Positions 33,273-42,433 of a DNA stretch of 64,000 bases are shown here, in pieces. The notes beneath the pieces were generated by a model, which searched no databases, was not told where the DNA came from, and worked only from the letters and a program-made list of their open reading frames with translations. Origin of the DNA: JACPFV01 sp038043245 (GTDB lineage: Bacteria; Pseudomonadota; Gammaproteobacteria; Nevskiales; Nevskiaceae); NCBI GenBank assembly GCA_038043245.1, contig JBBTCH010000001.1, positions 186,001 to 250,000 on the forward strand, in the 5' to 3' direction. The position numbers were made by a program, and so were the translations under genes. Each line of letters begins with the position of its first letter. Position 1 is the first letter of the stretch.

Positions 33273-33983
33273 TCAGCCGACGATCAGGAAAGTCATCTGG
33301 GTGCCTGCCAGCTCGATGACGTCGTTGTTGGCGAGTTTGCGTGCTTGCACATCAATCTCAGCGCCATTGACGATCGGGCGTTTGGTTCCGCCACCTGCGC
33401 CGCCGACATGGACGATGTAGTAGCCGTCGGCGCGCCGCGTGATCGCCGCGACCTGCACCCCTGGCCGGCCCAGCGTGGTGAGCGCCTTGGTCAGTTCCAA
33501 TTCCTTGCCGGTGCTGGGGCCTGAATTGACTTTGAGCTTGCCGAGCACCGGTGCGATCGGGCCGCCGCCCGCAGCGGGTGCTGAAGCGGCAGCAGGCGCT
33601 GCCGCTGCCGCGGTGGCTGCCGTGTTGAACGCCGCGCCCATCTGGCCCGGCTTGATGATCATGGTTTTTTCGAATTCGTCCTCGGCGCCTTTTGCTTCAC
33701 CCTCAAACTTCAGGGTGTGGCGACCGATGGCGATGACGTCGCCGTTGGTCAGCGGATGCTTGGCGACCTGCTTGCCATTGACGAGGGTGCCGTTGGTGGA
33801 ATCGAGGTCTTCGAGAAACGAGTCCTGCAGGATCGTGATGACGACGGCGTGATGACCGGAAGAGGCCTTGTCGTTGAGCAGCGGGATGTCGTTGTCGTTA
33901 TGGCGGCCGATGGTGACCCGCTCCTTGGTCAGCGGGAAGTCGCGTTTCTTGCCCTCGGCATCGGTGATGATCAGTTTGCTCAT
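33273..33983 (-). CDS. Two-FHA-domain phosphothreonine-binding protein
   Basis: This 236-residue protein has a clear FHA domain at residues 15-90 (VTIGRHNDNDIPL, SSGHHAVV, DLDSTNGTLVNG). A low-complexity Ala/Pro linker follows (about 115-145), then a second, more divergent FHA-like domain (TTLGRPGVQVAAITRR, IVNGAEI, NNDVIELAG). FHA domains bind phosphothreonine, so it is probably the effector of the kinase and phosphatase encoded upstream. The start at 33983 lies five bases after the phosphatase stop; a longer frame overlapping that gene is unlikely. Confidence 0.88.
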   Translation of the reverse strand: MSKLIITDAEGKKRDFPLTKERVTIGRHNDNDIPLLNDKASSGHHAVVITILQDSFLEDLDSTNGTLVNGKQVAKHPLTNGDVIAIGRHTLKFEGEAKGAEDEFEKTMIIKPGQMGAAFNTAATAAAAAPAAASAPAAGGGPIAPVLGKLKVNSGPSTGKELELTKALTTLGRPGVQVAAITRRADGYYIVHVGGAGGGTKRPIVNGAEIDVQARKLANNDVIELAGTQMTFLIVG

Positions 33984-33988
33984 AGCCG

Positions 33989-34810
33989 CTAAATCCACTC
34001 CGCCAGTCGTTTGTACCACGGCGGCCCTTGCGAGGTGGACGCATCCACTCTGGCCAGAACCACCGAAACGTTGTCTTTCCCCCCGCGTTCGTTGGCGACG
34101 TTGACTAGATTTTGCGCCGCCACAGCGAGATTAGCAGTATTTTGCGCGAGGGTTAAGCGGATGGTTTCATCGTCCACCATGTCGCTCAATCCATCCGAAC
34201 AGATCAGCAGCACGTCACCCTTTTCCGCGGGATCTTCGATCAGGTCCACTTGCACTTTCGTTTCGACGCCGAGCGCGCGCGTGACGATGTTCTTGCGTAC
34301 CAGCTTCTTGGCTTCTTCGCGCGTGTAGTGCCCGCGCGCGACCAGTTCTTCGAGCAGGGAATGATCGCGCGTTACCTGCTCCAGCTTGCCGTCGCGCAAG
34401 CGGTACAGGCGCGAATCGCCGACATAGGCGATGCTCAGGCGGTCATCGTGGATCAGGCAGGTGACGACGGTGGTGCCCATGCCCGCGCATTGCGGCTGTG
34501 ACTGCGACACCTGATGGATCGTGCTGTGCGCTGTTTCCACCGCATGCTTCAGCAATAAAGCTTCGACTGAATAGCCGGTACGTTCGTCCAGCTCGCCGTG
34601 TTTGAGTTCGCCCCATTCTTTTTTGAGCAGGTCGCGAATGGTGCTGACGGCGATGCCGCTGGCGACTTCGCCGGCGTTGTAGCCGCCCATGCCGTCGGCC
34701 AGCACCAGCAGGCCGATATCTTCGTCCTGGCCGACCGAGTCTTCATTGTTGGTGCGCACCATCCCCTGATGCGAGAGCAGAACGGTGGCGACTTTGCCTT
34801 TCAGGGCCAT
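33989..34810 (-). CDS. PP2C-family protein serine/threonine phosphatase
   Basis: This 273-residue phosphatase has the metal-binding motifs LADGMGGYNAGEVAS, VGDSRLYRLRDG, SDGLSDMVDDE and GGKDNVSVVLA, a complete PP2C catalytic core. It resembles Stp-type enzymes that reverse Hanks-kinase phosphorylation. It lies 16 bp after the kinase gene and directly before the FHA gene, all on one strand. Confidence 0.94.
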   Translation of the reverse strand: MALKGKVATVLLSHQGMVRTNNEDSVGQDEDIGLLVLADGMGGYNAGEVASGIAVSTIRDLLKKEWGELKHGELDERTGYSVEALLLKHAVETAHSTIHQVSQSQPQCAGMGTTVVTCLIHDDRLSIAYVGDSRLYRLRDGKLEQVTRDHSLLEELVARGHYTREEAKKLVRKNIVTRALGVETKVQVDLIEDPAEKGDVLLICSDGLSDMVDDETIRLTLAQNTANLAVAAQNLVNVANERGGKDNVSVVLARVDASTSQGPPWYKRLAEWI

Positions 34811-34826
34811 GAGATGAAGAGTGCGC

Positions 34827-37496
34827 TCAGCCCGCGATCAATGCGCGCAGGTCGCGCGACAGCTCGTTGCCGCGCGCGTAACGCCGCTCGGCGTCCTTGG
34901 CCAGTGCGCGATCAATGATGGGCGCAATGCCCGGCGGCAGGTCGGGACGCACGATATTGGGCTGCGGATGCACTTCGTTGGCGATCTTGAACATCAGCGT
35001 CGCCATCGATTCCGCTTGGAACGGCAGTGCGCCGGTCAGCAACTGATAGAGCGTGACACCCAGCGAGAACAAGTCGGAACGGCCATCGACTTTTTTGCCG
35101 GAAAGCTGCTCGGGTGACATGTACGACGGCGTCCCCAGCACCATGCCGGTCTTGGTCTTGCTGGAATCGGAAAGGCGCGCGATGCCGAAGTCCATCAGCT
35201 TGATGGTCTTGGTCGCCTCGACCAGCATCATGTTGGCGGGCTTGATGTCGCGGTGAACCACGCCATTGCTATGCGCATAGTCCAGTGCGTCGGCGGCATC
35301 CGAGACGTATTTGAGCACTTCATTCACCGTCAGCAGCGTATTCGGCTTGATGTGCTTGGTCAGATCATGGCCTTTGATGAATTCCATCGCGATGTAGGCC
35401 AAGTCATGCTCTTCGCCCGCATCGAAGATCTGCACGATGTTCGGGTGCGACAGGCGGCCGGCGGTTTCAGCTTCACGGAAAAAACGCTCTTTCACGCTCG
35501 CCAGCTCGTCGGCTTCAAACTCCTGGGTCAGCGCCATAGTCTTGATCGCCACGGTGCGGCCGATTTTCGGGTCCTTGCCCAGATAGACGATGCCCATCGC
35601 GCCCTTGCCGAGTTCCTTCTCGACCTGGTAGCGGCCGAGCATGGGCTTCTCGATCTCCATCTTCTGAGTGCCGTCGGCGTTGTCGGTGTTCATGATCAGC
35701 GTGCCGCCGCCGGGGTGGGAGCTGCCACCGCCCAGGATTACGGTTTCCGACAATTTCTTCGCGCGCGACAGCCGTTGCTGGACATCGCGGAAATCCTTGT
35801 TCTGCGTGGCGATGTACTGGAACACCGACTCGGTCTTGTTGAACTGACGCTTGCGCTCAAAATCGAGCGCAAGGTTGTACATCAGATCCAGCAGCTTGTC
35901 GTCCACCGGCTTGACGCTGCGGAACTTCTCGAAGGCCATGTCGAGCTGACCCTGGCCCTGGAAGGCGAGGCCGAGCATCTTGTTGCTCTCGGAGCTTTCC
36001 GCCTCGCTGCTGACCTTGAGCATCTCGGTCAGGCGCAGGCGCTTGACCGTCATGAACAGGAAGCCGGTGAGGAGCAGGACCATCGGCGTGGTCAATTGCA
36101 GCCAAAGGGCGCTGCCCGCGAGCAGCGAAAGTTCAGTGATGAAGAGTGCTACGGCAAAACCGCCAGTGGCCATGGCGCCGATGCTCGGCCCCAGCTTCGG
36201 AACCAGCAAGGCAAGAAACGCCGTGACCATCAGAAAAACGGCGATTTCAGCCCAGTAAGCCCAGCCGGGTCTGGAGAAGAAATCCTGTTGAAGGATCGAG
36301 GACACTGTGTGCGCCATGGTGACCACCGGCGCCATCGCTGCCTGTACCGGGGTGGGGTAAGCGGCGCCAACGCCTGCGGCAGTCGCGCCAATCAGTACGA
36401 CTTTATCTTTGTATTTCGACGCCGGGATCTTGCCGCTGAACACGTCATAGAAGGAGTCGATCTGGAACGGCGGCTTCTCGTCGACTTCACTGTAATAGTG
36501 CGTATACATGCGCAGGTCAGGCGTGGTGCCGATCTCAAGTCCGCCCATGGCGATGCCTTCTCCGAGGCGCACTTCGATATCCTTTGATTGCAGGTTCAGC
36601 GCTTGCGCCGCCACCATCAGTGCCAGCGAGGGATAGAACTCCTCGTAATGCCGCAACACCAGCGGCGCATAACGGTTGGCGCCATCCACATCCAGAGTCT
36701 GAGTCAGGTGGCCGATGGCCGCTGCTGCTGCCCCCAATTCCGGCAGCGGGATCTGCGCGACGTTGGTCGGGATCGGCAGCCAGCCGTTGTCGCGTGCGCC
36801 GACGCGATCCTGGATGTTGGAAAGCGCATTGCGCTTGATGTAGTCGGGCAGGGCCTGATCCTGATTGCCCAGAGTTTCGCCCAGCACGAAATCCATCGCC
36901 AGGACCGTCTTGGGGCCGAGCCCCATGGCGTCGGCGAGCGTTTTGTCGGCGGATCCCGCGCCTTGTGCGCTCGTGACCTGCGCCACGATTTTTTCCATCT
37001 CGGCCTTGAACTGCGTTGCCAAAGCCGATTGTTTGTAGGCCTCGGCGATCGGGCCGACTGCGGGGTTTTTTGCGCCATCAGCGAGCATCGCGCCGAAGGT
37101 CTCGATTTCGATGGGGATCTGCGTCGTCAGTGGTGAGCCGGTCAGGGTGGCGACCAGGGTGTCGACGAACTGCTGGTTGGCGTCCGCTTGACGCTCGAAA
37201 TAGAACACCGTGTTGCCGACGACCTTGGCGCCGCCTTCGCGCAGGATCTCCAGCATCCGCACCTGTTTTTCTCGCGGCCATGGCCAGCGGCCGATGTTCT
37301 TGATGCTGTCGTCATCGATGGCAATGACTGCGACTTTTTCGGAAGGAGCGCGCTCACGTGCACGCATGCCGATGTCGTAGTTATAACGCTCAAGGCTCTG
37401 AAAATTATCGCTGTAAATGAAGCCTGCGATCACCGCAAAGACGAAGGCAAAGCTGAGTGCCGCAAACCAGTCTTTAGACCAGATTTTCTCTTTCAC
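34827..37496 (-). CDS. CHASE2-domain transmembrane serine/threonine protein kinase
   Basis: This is an 889-residue receptor kinase. Residues about 13-31 form a membrane helix. The periplasmic CHASE2 domain spans about 40-400 (VAVIAIDDDSIKNIGRWPW near its start). Three helices lie at about 405-485, then a helical, TPR-like linker (about 500-580), then the kinase domain from about 619 to 880. Kinase motifs are intact: GKGAMGIVYLG, VAIKTM, HRDIKPANMML, DFGIA and GTPSYMSPEQLSG. The sensor is outside and the catalytic domain inside, at the C-terminus, which is unusual for bacterial Hanks kinases of the PknB type. The ligand is unknown. Confidence 0.92.
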   Translation of the reverse strand: MKEKIWSKDWFAALSFAFVFAVIAGFIYSDNFQSLERYNYDIGMRARERAPSEKVAVIAIDDDSIKNIGRWPWPREKQVRMLEILREGGAKVVGNTVFYFERQADANQQFVDTLVATLTGSPLTTQIPIEIETFGAMLADGAKNPAVGPIAEAYKQSALATQFKAEMEKIVAQVTSAQGAGSADKTLADAMGLGPKTVLAMDFVLGETLGNQDQALPDYIKRNALSNIQDRVGARDNGWLPIPTNVAQIPLPELGAAAAAIGHLTQTLDVDGANRYAPLVLRHYEEFYPSLALMVAAQALNLQSKDIEVRLGEGIAMGGLEIGTTPDLRMYTHYYSEVDEKPPFQIDSFYDVFSGKIPASKYKDKVVLIGATAAGVGAAYPTPVQAAMAPVVTMAHTVSSILQQDFFSRPGWAYWAEIAVFLMVTAFLALLVPKLGPSIGAMATGGFAVALFITELSLLAGSALWLQLTTPMVLLLTGFLFMTVKRLRLTEMLKVSSEAESSESNKMLGLAFQGQGQLDMAFEKFRSVKPVDDKLLDLMYNLALDFERKRQFNKTESVFQYIATQNKDFRDVQQRLSRAKKLSETVILGGGSSHPGGGTLIMNTDNADGTQKMEIEKPMLGRYQVEKELGKGAMGIVYLGKDPKIGRTVAIKTMALTQEFEADELASVKERFFREAETAGRLSHPNIVQIFDAGEEHDLAYIAMEFIKGHDLTKHIKPNTLLTVNEVLKYVSDAADALDYAHSNGVVHRDIKPANMMLVEATKTIKLMDFGIARLSDSSKTKTGMVLGTPSYMSPEQLSGKKVDGRSDLFSLGVTLYQLLTGALPFQAESMATLMFKIANEVHPQPNIVRPDLPPGIAPIIDRALAKDAERRYARGNELSRDLRALIAG

Positions 37497-37575
37497 GAGA
37501 ATCCCCTAGCGCGTTTTTCTGATTTCGTCTCATAGTAACCTGTTTTTAATTGCCGCTTAAACTTGATGGATCTCC

Positions 37576-38922
37576 ATGGCTAAACTCAAAACGGCGTACA
37601 CCTGCCAGGCCTGCGGCGCGCAATTCGCTAAATGGGCGGGTCAGTGCGGCGAGTGCGGTGACTGGAATACTCTGGTCGAATCCGTGCTGGAGGTTCGGGC
37701 GCGCGCCGGAGTCGCTGCAAACGCGGCACGCGTGCAGCGGCTGGACGAGATCGGCACTGAGGAATTGCCGCGCGTCTCGACCGGCCTTGATGAGATGGAT
37801 CGTGTGCTCGGCGGCGGCATCGTGCCGGGCGGCGTGGTACTGATCGGCGGCGACCCCGGCATCGGCAAATCGACGTTGTTGCTGCAGGTGCTCGCAGCGG
37901 TCGAAGGCCGGCTGGGCACTTTGTATGTGACCGGCGAAGAGTCGCTGGGCCAGGTCCATCTGCGCGCTAAACGTCTGGGGCTGTCGCGGTTGGATTTGCC
38001 GGTACTGGCAGAGACCGCGGTCGAGGCCATCATTCCGCAGATCCTGTCGCAGAAACCGGGGCTGGTGGTGATCGATTCGATCCAGACCCTGCACACGCAG
38101 GCGCTGGAATCCGCACCGGGCTCGGTATCGCAGTTGCGCGAATGCGCGGCCCAGCTGGTGCGCATGGCCAAGACTCAGGGCATCGCCGTGGTGCTGGTCG
38201 GGCATGTCACCAAGGAAGGGGCGATCGCCGGACCGCGCGTGCTGGAGCACATGGTGGACACGGTCCTGTACTTTGAGCATGACGAGGGCTCGCGGTTTCG
38301 TCTCGTGCGCGCGGTCAAGAATCGCTTCGGTGCCGTCAACGAACTGGGCGTGTTTGCCATGACCGATGGCGGTTTGAAGGAGGTCAGTAATCCTTCGGCG
38401 CTGTTTTTGTCACGTCACGAGCAGCCGGTCCCCGGCAGTGCGATCACGGTGACGCGCCAGGGTTCGCGCCCGCTGCTGGTCGAGGTGCAGGCGCTGGTGG
38501 ACACGGTCAAGTTCGGCAATCCGCGCCGCGTGACGCTGGGGCTTGAGTCCAATCGCCTGCACATGTTGCTGGCGGTATTGCATCGCCATGGCGGCGTCTC
38601 GCTGGGTGATCAGGATGTGTTCGCCAACGTGGTCGGCGGCATGCGTATCCAAGAGCCAGCGGCAGACTTGCCGCTGCTGCTGGCAGCGCTGTCTTCGTTC
38701 CGCGGGCGTGCGCTGCCTCAGGGCTTGGTGGTGTTCGGCGAAGTGGGCCTGGCCGGTGAAATCAGGCCGGTCGCCGGCGGTGAAGAGCGGCTGATCGAAG
38801 CGGCCAAGCACGGATTCAAGCGTGCGCTGGTGTCGGAGGCGAACAAGCCCCGCCGGGGTACGAAGATCGATATTGAGGTGACTTCAGTATCGCGGCTGGA
38901 TCAGGCGCTGGGCGCGCTCTGA
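37576..38922 (+). CDS. radA: DNA repair protein RadA
   Basis: This 448-residue protein has an N-terminal zinc finger CQACG...WAGQCGECGDW, a RecA-like core with Walker A GGDPGIGKST, the RadA-specific KNRFG motif (KNRFGAVNELGVF) and a Lon-like C-terminal domain (GEVGLAGEIRPV). It drives branch migration in recombination. It is divergent from the kinase gene, with a 79-bp shared upstream region. Confidence 0.97.
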   Translation: MAKLKTAYTCQACGAQFAKWAGQCGECGDWNTLVESVLEVRARAGVAANAARVQRLDEIGTEELPRVSTGLDEMDRVLGGGIVPGGVVLIGGDPGIGKSTLLLQVLAAVEGRLGTLYVTGEESLGQVHLRAKRLGLSRLDLPVLAETAVEAIIPQILSQKPGLVVIDSIQTLHTQALESAPGSVSQLRECAAQLVRMAKTQGIAVVLVGHVTKEGAIAGPRVLEHMVDTVLYFEHDEGSRFRLVRAVKNRFGAVNELGVFAMTDGGLKEVSNPSALFLSRHEQPVPGSAITVTRQGSRPLLVEVQALVDTVKFGNPRRVTLGLESNRLHMLLAVLHRHGGVSLGDQDVFANVVGGMRIQEPAADLPLLLAALSSFRGRALPQGLVVFGEVGLAGEIRPVAGGEERLIEAAKHGFKRALVSEANKPRRGTKIDIEVTSVSRLDQALGAL

Positions 38923-38925
38923 GTT

Positions 38926-39702
38926 TTATTTCTCGACGAACGCGCGCTCGATCACGTAGTCACCCGGATCGCCGATATGCGGCGAGATGATGAATCCACG
39001 TGAGTCGAGCAGCTTGCTGGAATCCTCCAACATCCCCGGACTGCCGCAGATCATGAAACGATCATGCTCAGGATTGAGCGCGGGCAAGCCGACATTCGTC
39101 GCGAGCTGACCACTTTCGAGCAACTGTGTCAGGCGCCCCTGATTGCGGAAGGGTTCGCGCGTCACGGTGGGGTAATAGATCAGTTTCTGGCGCACGCTTT
39201 CGCCCAGAAACTCATGTTCCGGCAGCTGGCGCGTGATGTAGTCGTGATACGCCAGATCGTTGATCTGGCGTACGCCGTGGACCAGCACGACTTTCTCAAA
39301 GCGCTCGTAGGTGTCGGGGTCGCGGATCAGGCTCAGAAACGGTGCAAGACCGGTACCGGTGCTGAGCATGTACAGGTTTTTGGCAGGTTTGAGATCGTCC
39401 AGCAGCAGTGTGCCCGTGGGTTTGCGACTGACCAGAATCGGATCGCCGGCCTTGAGGTGCTGCAGCCGCGAGGTCAGCGGTCCGTTCGGCACTTTGATGC
39501 TGAAGAATTCCAGCGTGTCTTCGTAATTGGCGCTGGCGATGCTATAGGCGCGCAGCAGCGGACGGCCTTCGACTTCGAGGCCGAGCATGACGAACTGGCC
39601 ATTGCGGAAACGCAGGCTCTGGTCGCGGGTCGCGGTGAAACTGAACAGCGACTCGTTCCAGTGCTGGACCTTGAGTATGCGTTCGGTGCTGACAGCGGCC
39701 AT
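38926..39702 (-). CDS. fpr: Ferredoxin-NADP reductase
   Basis: This 258-residue FAD enzyme has the FAD-binding RAYSIAS motif near residue 50, the NADP-binding STGTGLAPFLSL and the C-terminal CGSPGMLEDS and AFVEK end of subclass IA (bacterial Fpr) enzymes. It moves electrons between NADPH and ferredoxin or flavodoxin, which could serve the iron-sulfur and radical SAM proteins encoded in the window. It is convergent with radA, with three bases between stops. Confidence 0.94.
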   Translation of the reverse strand: MAAVSTERILKVQHWNESLFSFTATRDQSLRFRNGQFVMLGLEVEGRPLLRAYSIASANYEDTLEFFSIKVPNGPLTSRLQHLKAGDPILVSRKPTGTLLLDDLKPAKNLYMLSTGTGLAPFLSLIRDPDTYERFEKVVLVHGVRQINDLAYHDYITRQLPEHEFLGESVRQKLIYYPTVTREPFRNQGRLTQLLESGQLATNVGLPALNPEHDRFMICGSPGMLEDSSKLLDSRGFIISPHIGDPGDYVIERAFVEK

Positions 39703-39818
39703 TGCAGCGTTTCCCTTAGAAGAAAATCGTCTGAAAATTATAACTTGTCAGTCACGCGGCTTATACCTTCGGCTCATACTTTTTCCACCTAAACTTATGA
39801 CTCATCGAGGAGTGCGCT

Positions 39819-40493
39819 ATGAACAACCTGATGGCCGCTGCGGCCTTTTTCGCCGGCCTTCACCTGCTGGTTTCCGGTACACGCTTGCGCGACGGCCTGG
39901 TTCGGCGTCTGGGTGCGAAAACCTATATGGCCCTGTTTTCGCTGGCCTCGGCTGTCGGTCTGACGGCACTGATCGTGTGCTACGGGCAAGTACGCACACC
40001 CGCCGCCACCGTCTGGCAGGGCGGGCTCGGCGTGGCGGCAGCGCTGAATTTTCTGGCACTGCTGCTGGTCGTGTTTGGCGTGACCAGTCGTGGCCCGACT
40101 GCGGTCGGCGGTGGCAGCAAGCTCGGTGAGGCGGGCGCTGTCAGTGGGATACACCGGGTTAGCCGCCACCCCATGTTGTGGGGCTTTGCCTTGTGGGCGC
40201 TGACGCACATGTTGTTCAATCCCGAACCCGTGAGTCTGGTTTTCTTCGGCACTTTTCTAACGGTCGCCTTCTGCGGTACGTTTTCAATTGACGCCAAGCG
40301 CGCGCGGATTCACGGCGAGGCTTGGTCGCGTTATCTGGCGCAGACGTCCAACTGGCCGTTTCTGGCGATCATCCAGGGACGCAATCAGCTGGTGTTGAAC
40401 GAACTGGGCTGGGCGAGACCGCTGGGTTGTCTGGTGTTGTTCGCCGCGTTGATCGCGCTGCATCAGCGGTTGTTTGGCTTGCCCGCGATTTAG
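39819..40493 (+). CDS. NnrU-family membrane protein
   Basis: This 224-residue protein has about six hydrophobic helices and the conserved segment SRHPMLWGFALWALTHML found in the NnrU/isoprenylcysteine-methyltransferase-like fold. NnrU was named in denitrifiers, but the family is broad and the reaction here is unknown. A good GAGGAG ribosome site precedes the ATG. It overlaps the convergent CorC gene by four bases. Confidence 0.82.
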   Translation: MNNLMAAAAFFAGLHLLVSGTRLRDGLVRRLGAKTYMALFSLASAVGLTALIVCYGQVRTPAATVWQGGLGVAAALNFLALLLVVFGVTSRGPTAVGGGSKLGEAGAVSGIHRVSRHPMLWGFALWALTHMLFNPEPVSLVFFGTFLTVAFCGTFSIDAKRARIHGEAWSRYLAQTSNWPFLAIIQGRNQLVLNELGWARPLGCLVLFAALIALHQRLFGLPAI

Positions 40494-41770
40494 GCCGCCG
40501 CCGCGGTTTCCGGCTCGGTCTTGGGGGGGCGGATGCGCGCGGTCTTGACCGCATTGCCCTGCGTTTCGGTGATCTCGACCTGGTAGTCGCGCAGGCGCAG
40601 TACCTTGCCCGGCTTGGGAATGTCTTCAAGCTGTTCCAAGACCAGGCCATTGATGGTGCGCGGACCGGTGCTGGGCAATTTCCAGCCCAGGGTACGGTTC
40701 AAGGTGCGGACGGTGACGCCGCCATTGACCAGGTAGCTGCCGTCGGCCTCCATCTCCACGTTCTTGATGCGCTGCGCGGGGTCTGTGGTGAACTCGCCAA
40801 CGACTTCTTCAAGAATGTCAGTCAGAGTCACGAGTCCCTGGATATCGCCATATTCATCGACGACGAAGCCGATGCGGCGTTTCTGGTTCTGGAAGTTGAG
40901 CAGCTGCTGGTTCAGCGGTGTACCTTCCGGGATGAAGTAGGGCTCGCGCGCCAGCCGCATCATGTGGCTGGGGTCGAAGGGCTCCGCTCCGACGACCTTG
41001 ATTGCGTTGCGCAGATGGATGATCCCGCGCATGTCGTCAATCGAGCCGTTGAACAGCGGCAAGCGCGTGTGCTGGCTGGTGATCAGCTGGTCGCGTACTT
41101 TTTGCGGTGGATCGGTGAGGTCCACGCCGACGATTTCGTTGCGCGGCACCATGATGTCCTCGACCGTGGCTTTTTCCAGGTCGAGCAGGGACAACAGCAT
41201 GCGTTGATGGCGTTGTGGAATCAGCGCGCCGGCTTCAGCCACTACCGAGCGCAGTTCCTCGGTACTGAGGCTGTGTTGAGCTGCCTGTTCCGGCGAAACG
41301 CCAAACACTCGCAGCACACCGTTGGACAGCAGGTTGATCAGCCAGACCACCGGCAACGCGACCCACTGCAGCCAGATATAGATGTAGGACGAAGGCAGCG
41401 CAACGCGCTCAGGGTGCAGCGCGCTCAGTGTCTTTGGCGCGATCTCGCCAAAAATCAGGATGAAGATGGTCAGCACCAGGATCATCACGCTGATCCAGCC
41501 TTCCCCGAACATCTCTAGGGTCAGGAAAGTCGCCAGGGCAACCGCAGCGGAATGCACGCCGATATTGCCGAGCAGGATCATGCCGATCAGGCGATCCGGG
41601 CGGGAGAGCAGCTTCTCGGTGTACTTGGCGGCCTGATTGCCCTTCTTGGCCAGATGGCGAAGGCGGTAGCGATTGATGGCCATCAGTGCCGTTTCCGACC
41701 CTGCGAAGAAGCCCGACAGCATGATCAGAAAAGCGAGCAAGGCCAGATAGGCCCACAGCGGGAGTTCCAT
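40490..41770 (-). CDS. HlyC/CorC-family (CNNM-type) transporter
   Basis: This protein is about 426 residues. A DUF21/CNNM membrane domain (residues 1-185, SGFFAGSETALMAINRYRLR) is followed by a CBS pair (about 200-325) and a CorC/HlyC domain (about 345-420). Such proteins are implicated in magnesium or cobalt efflux. ATG 41770 is taken; an in-frame TTG just upstream is less likely. A Thr-Ala-Arg-Ile-rich tail ends in TAAAA. Confidence 0.9.
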   Translation of the reverse strand: MELPLWAYLALLAFLIMLSGFFAGSETALMAINRYRLRHLAKKGNQAAKYTEKLLSRPDRLIGMILLGNIGVHSAAVALATFLTLEMFGEGWISVMILVLTIFILIFGEIAPKTLSALHPERVALPSSYIYIWLQWVALPVVWLINLLSNGVLRVFGVSPEQAAQHSLSTEELRSVVAEAGALIPQRHQRMLLSLLDLEKATVEDIMVPRNEIVGVDLTDPPQKVRDQLITSQHTRLPLFNGSIDDMRGIIHLRNAIKVVGAEPFDPSHMMRLAREPYFIPEGTPLNQQLLNFQNQKRRIGFVVDEYGDIQGLVTLTDILEEVVGEFTTDPAQRIKNVEMEADGSYLVNGGVTVRTLNRTLGWKLPSTGPRTINGLVLEQLEDIPKPGKVLRLRDYQVEITETQGNAVKTARIRPPKTEPETAAAA

Positions 41771-41880
41771 CAAAACGGGTGCAGGTTGGTGGCGGAAGTC
41801 ATCTAACTACGGAAGCGCGCCTGTCGCGTCAAGCCCCGCAGCCAATATTAACATGAACAACAATCAATATGTAATTGTAT

Positions 41881-42297
41881 CTATTCAAATAAATATTTGC
41901 TTCCAAAGTACGCAAGAATCAGCGCCCCATACCCTGAAAGCGCCCAGCGCGTCGCGGCTTGCCCGCGCCAGCCATAACGCTGCCGCCCGACGAGCAGCGT
42001 CCCAAAAACCAGCCAGGCGGTGATCGACAGGGCAGTTTTCTGTATCAAATGCTGAGCGAACCAGTCTTCGATGAACCAGAGCCCGGATAGCAGTGCGGTG
42101 CTGAGCAGAAAGAAACCCAGAGCGATGAGTCGGAACAACCAGCGCTCCATTGTTTGCAGCGGCGGCAGTCGGCTGACCAGAGATTCCCAAGCGGGGCGGT
42201 GGAGCAAGCGTTCCTGCGCCGCCAGCAATAGCGATTGTCCAGCGGCGAGCGTCAGACAGGCCGCCGCAAGCACCGAGAGAAGAACGTGCAAGGTCAT
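41881..42297 (-). pseudogene. ypjD: N-terminally truncated YpjD (cytochrome c assembly-like membrane protein)
   Basis: This 138-residue product matches only the C-terminal half of YpjD (full length about 265): HVLLSVLAAACLTLAAGQSLLLAAQE, LPPLQTMERWLFRLIALGF and WLVFGTLLVGRQRYGWRG-type segments are recognisable, with four helices. Similarity continues about eight codons before the first ATG (GDAILSFE), then the frame closes at a TGA (42337-42339). The missing half would overlap the divergent metallo-hydrolase gene. It is therefore a 5'-truncated relic or a half-size protein started at 42297. Confidence 0.6.
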
Positions 42298-42433
42298 TTC
42301 GAAAGACAGAATAGCATCGCCAACCTGACCGGCATTTCAGCTTGTGACGCAGTTCGCGGCTGAGGATATTTCCGACAATATTGCCCAGAAACGGCGTGTT
42401 AGCATCGGAACCTGTTCGCTATTCTTACAATCA

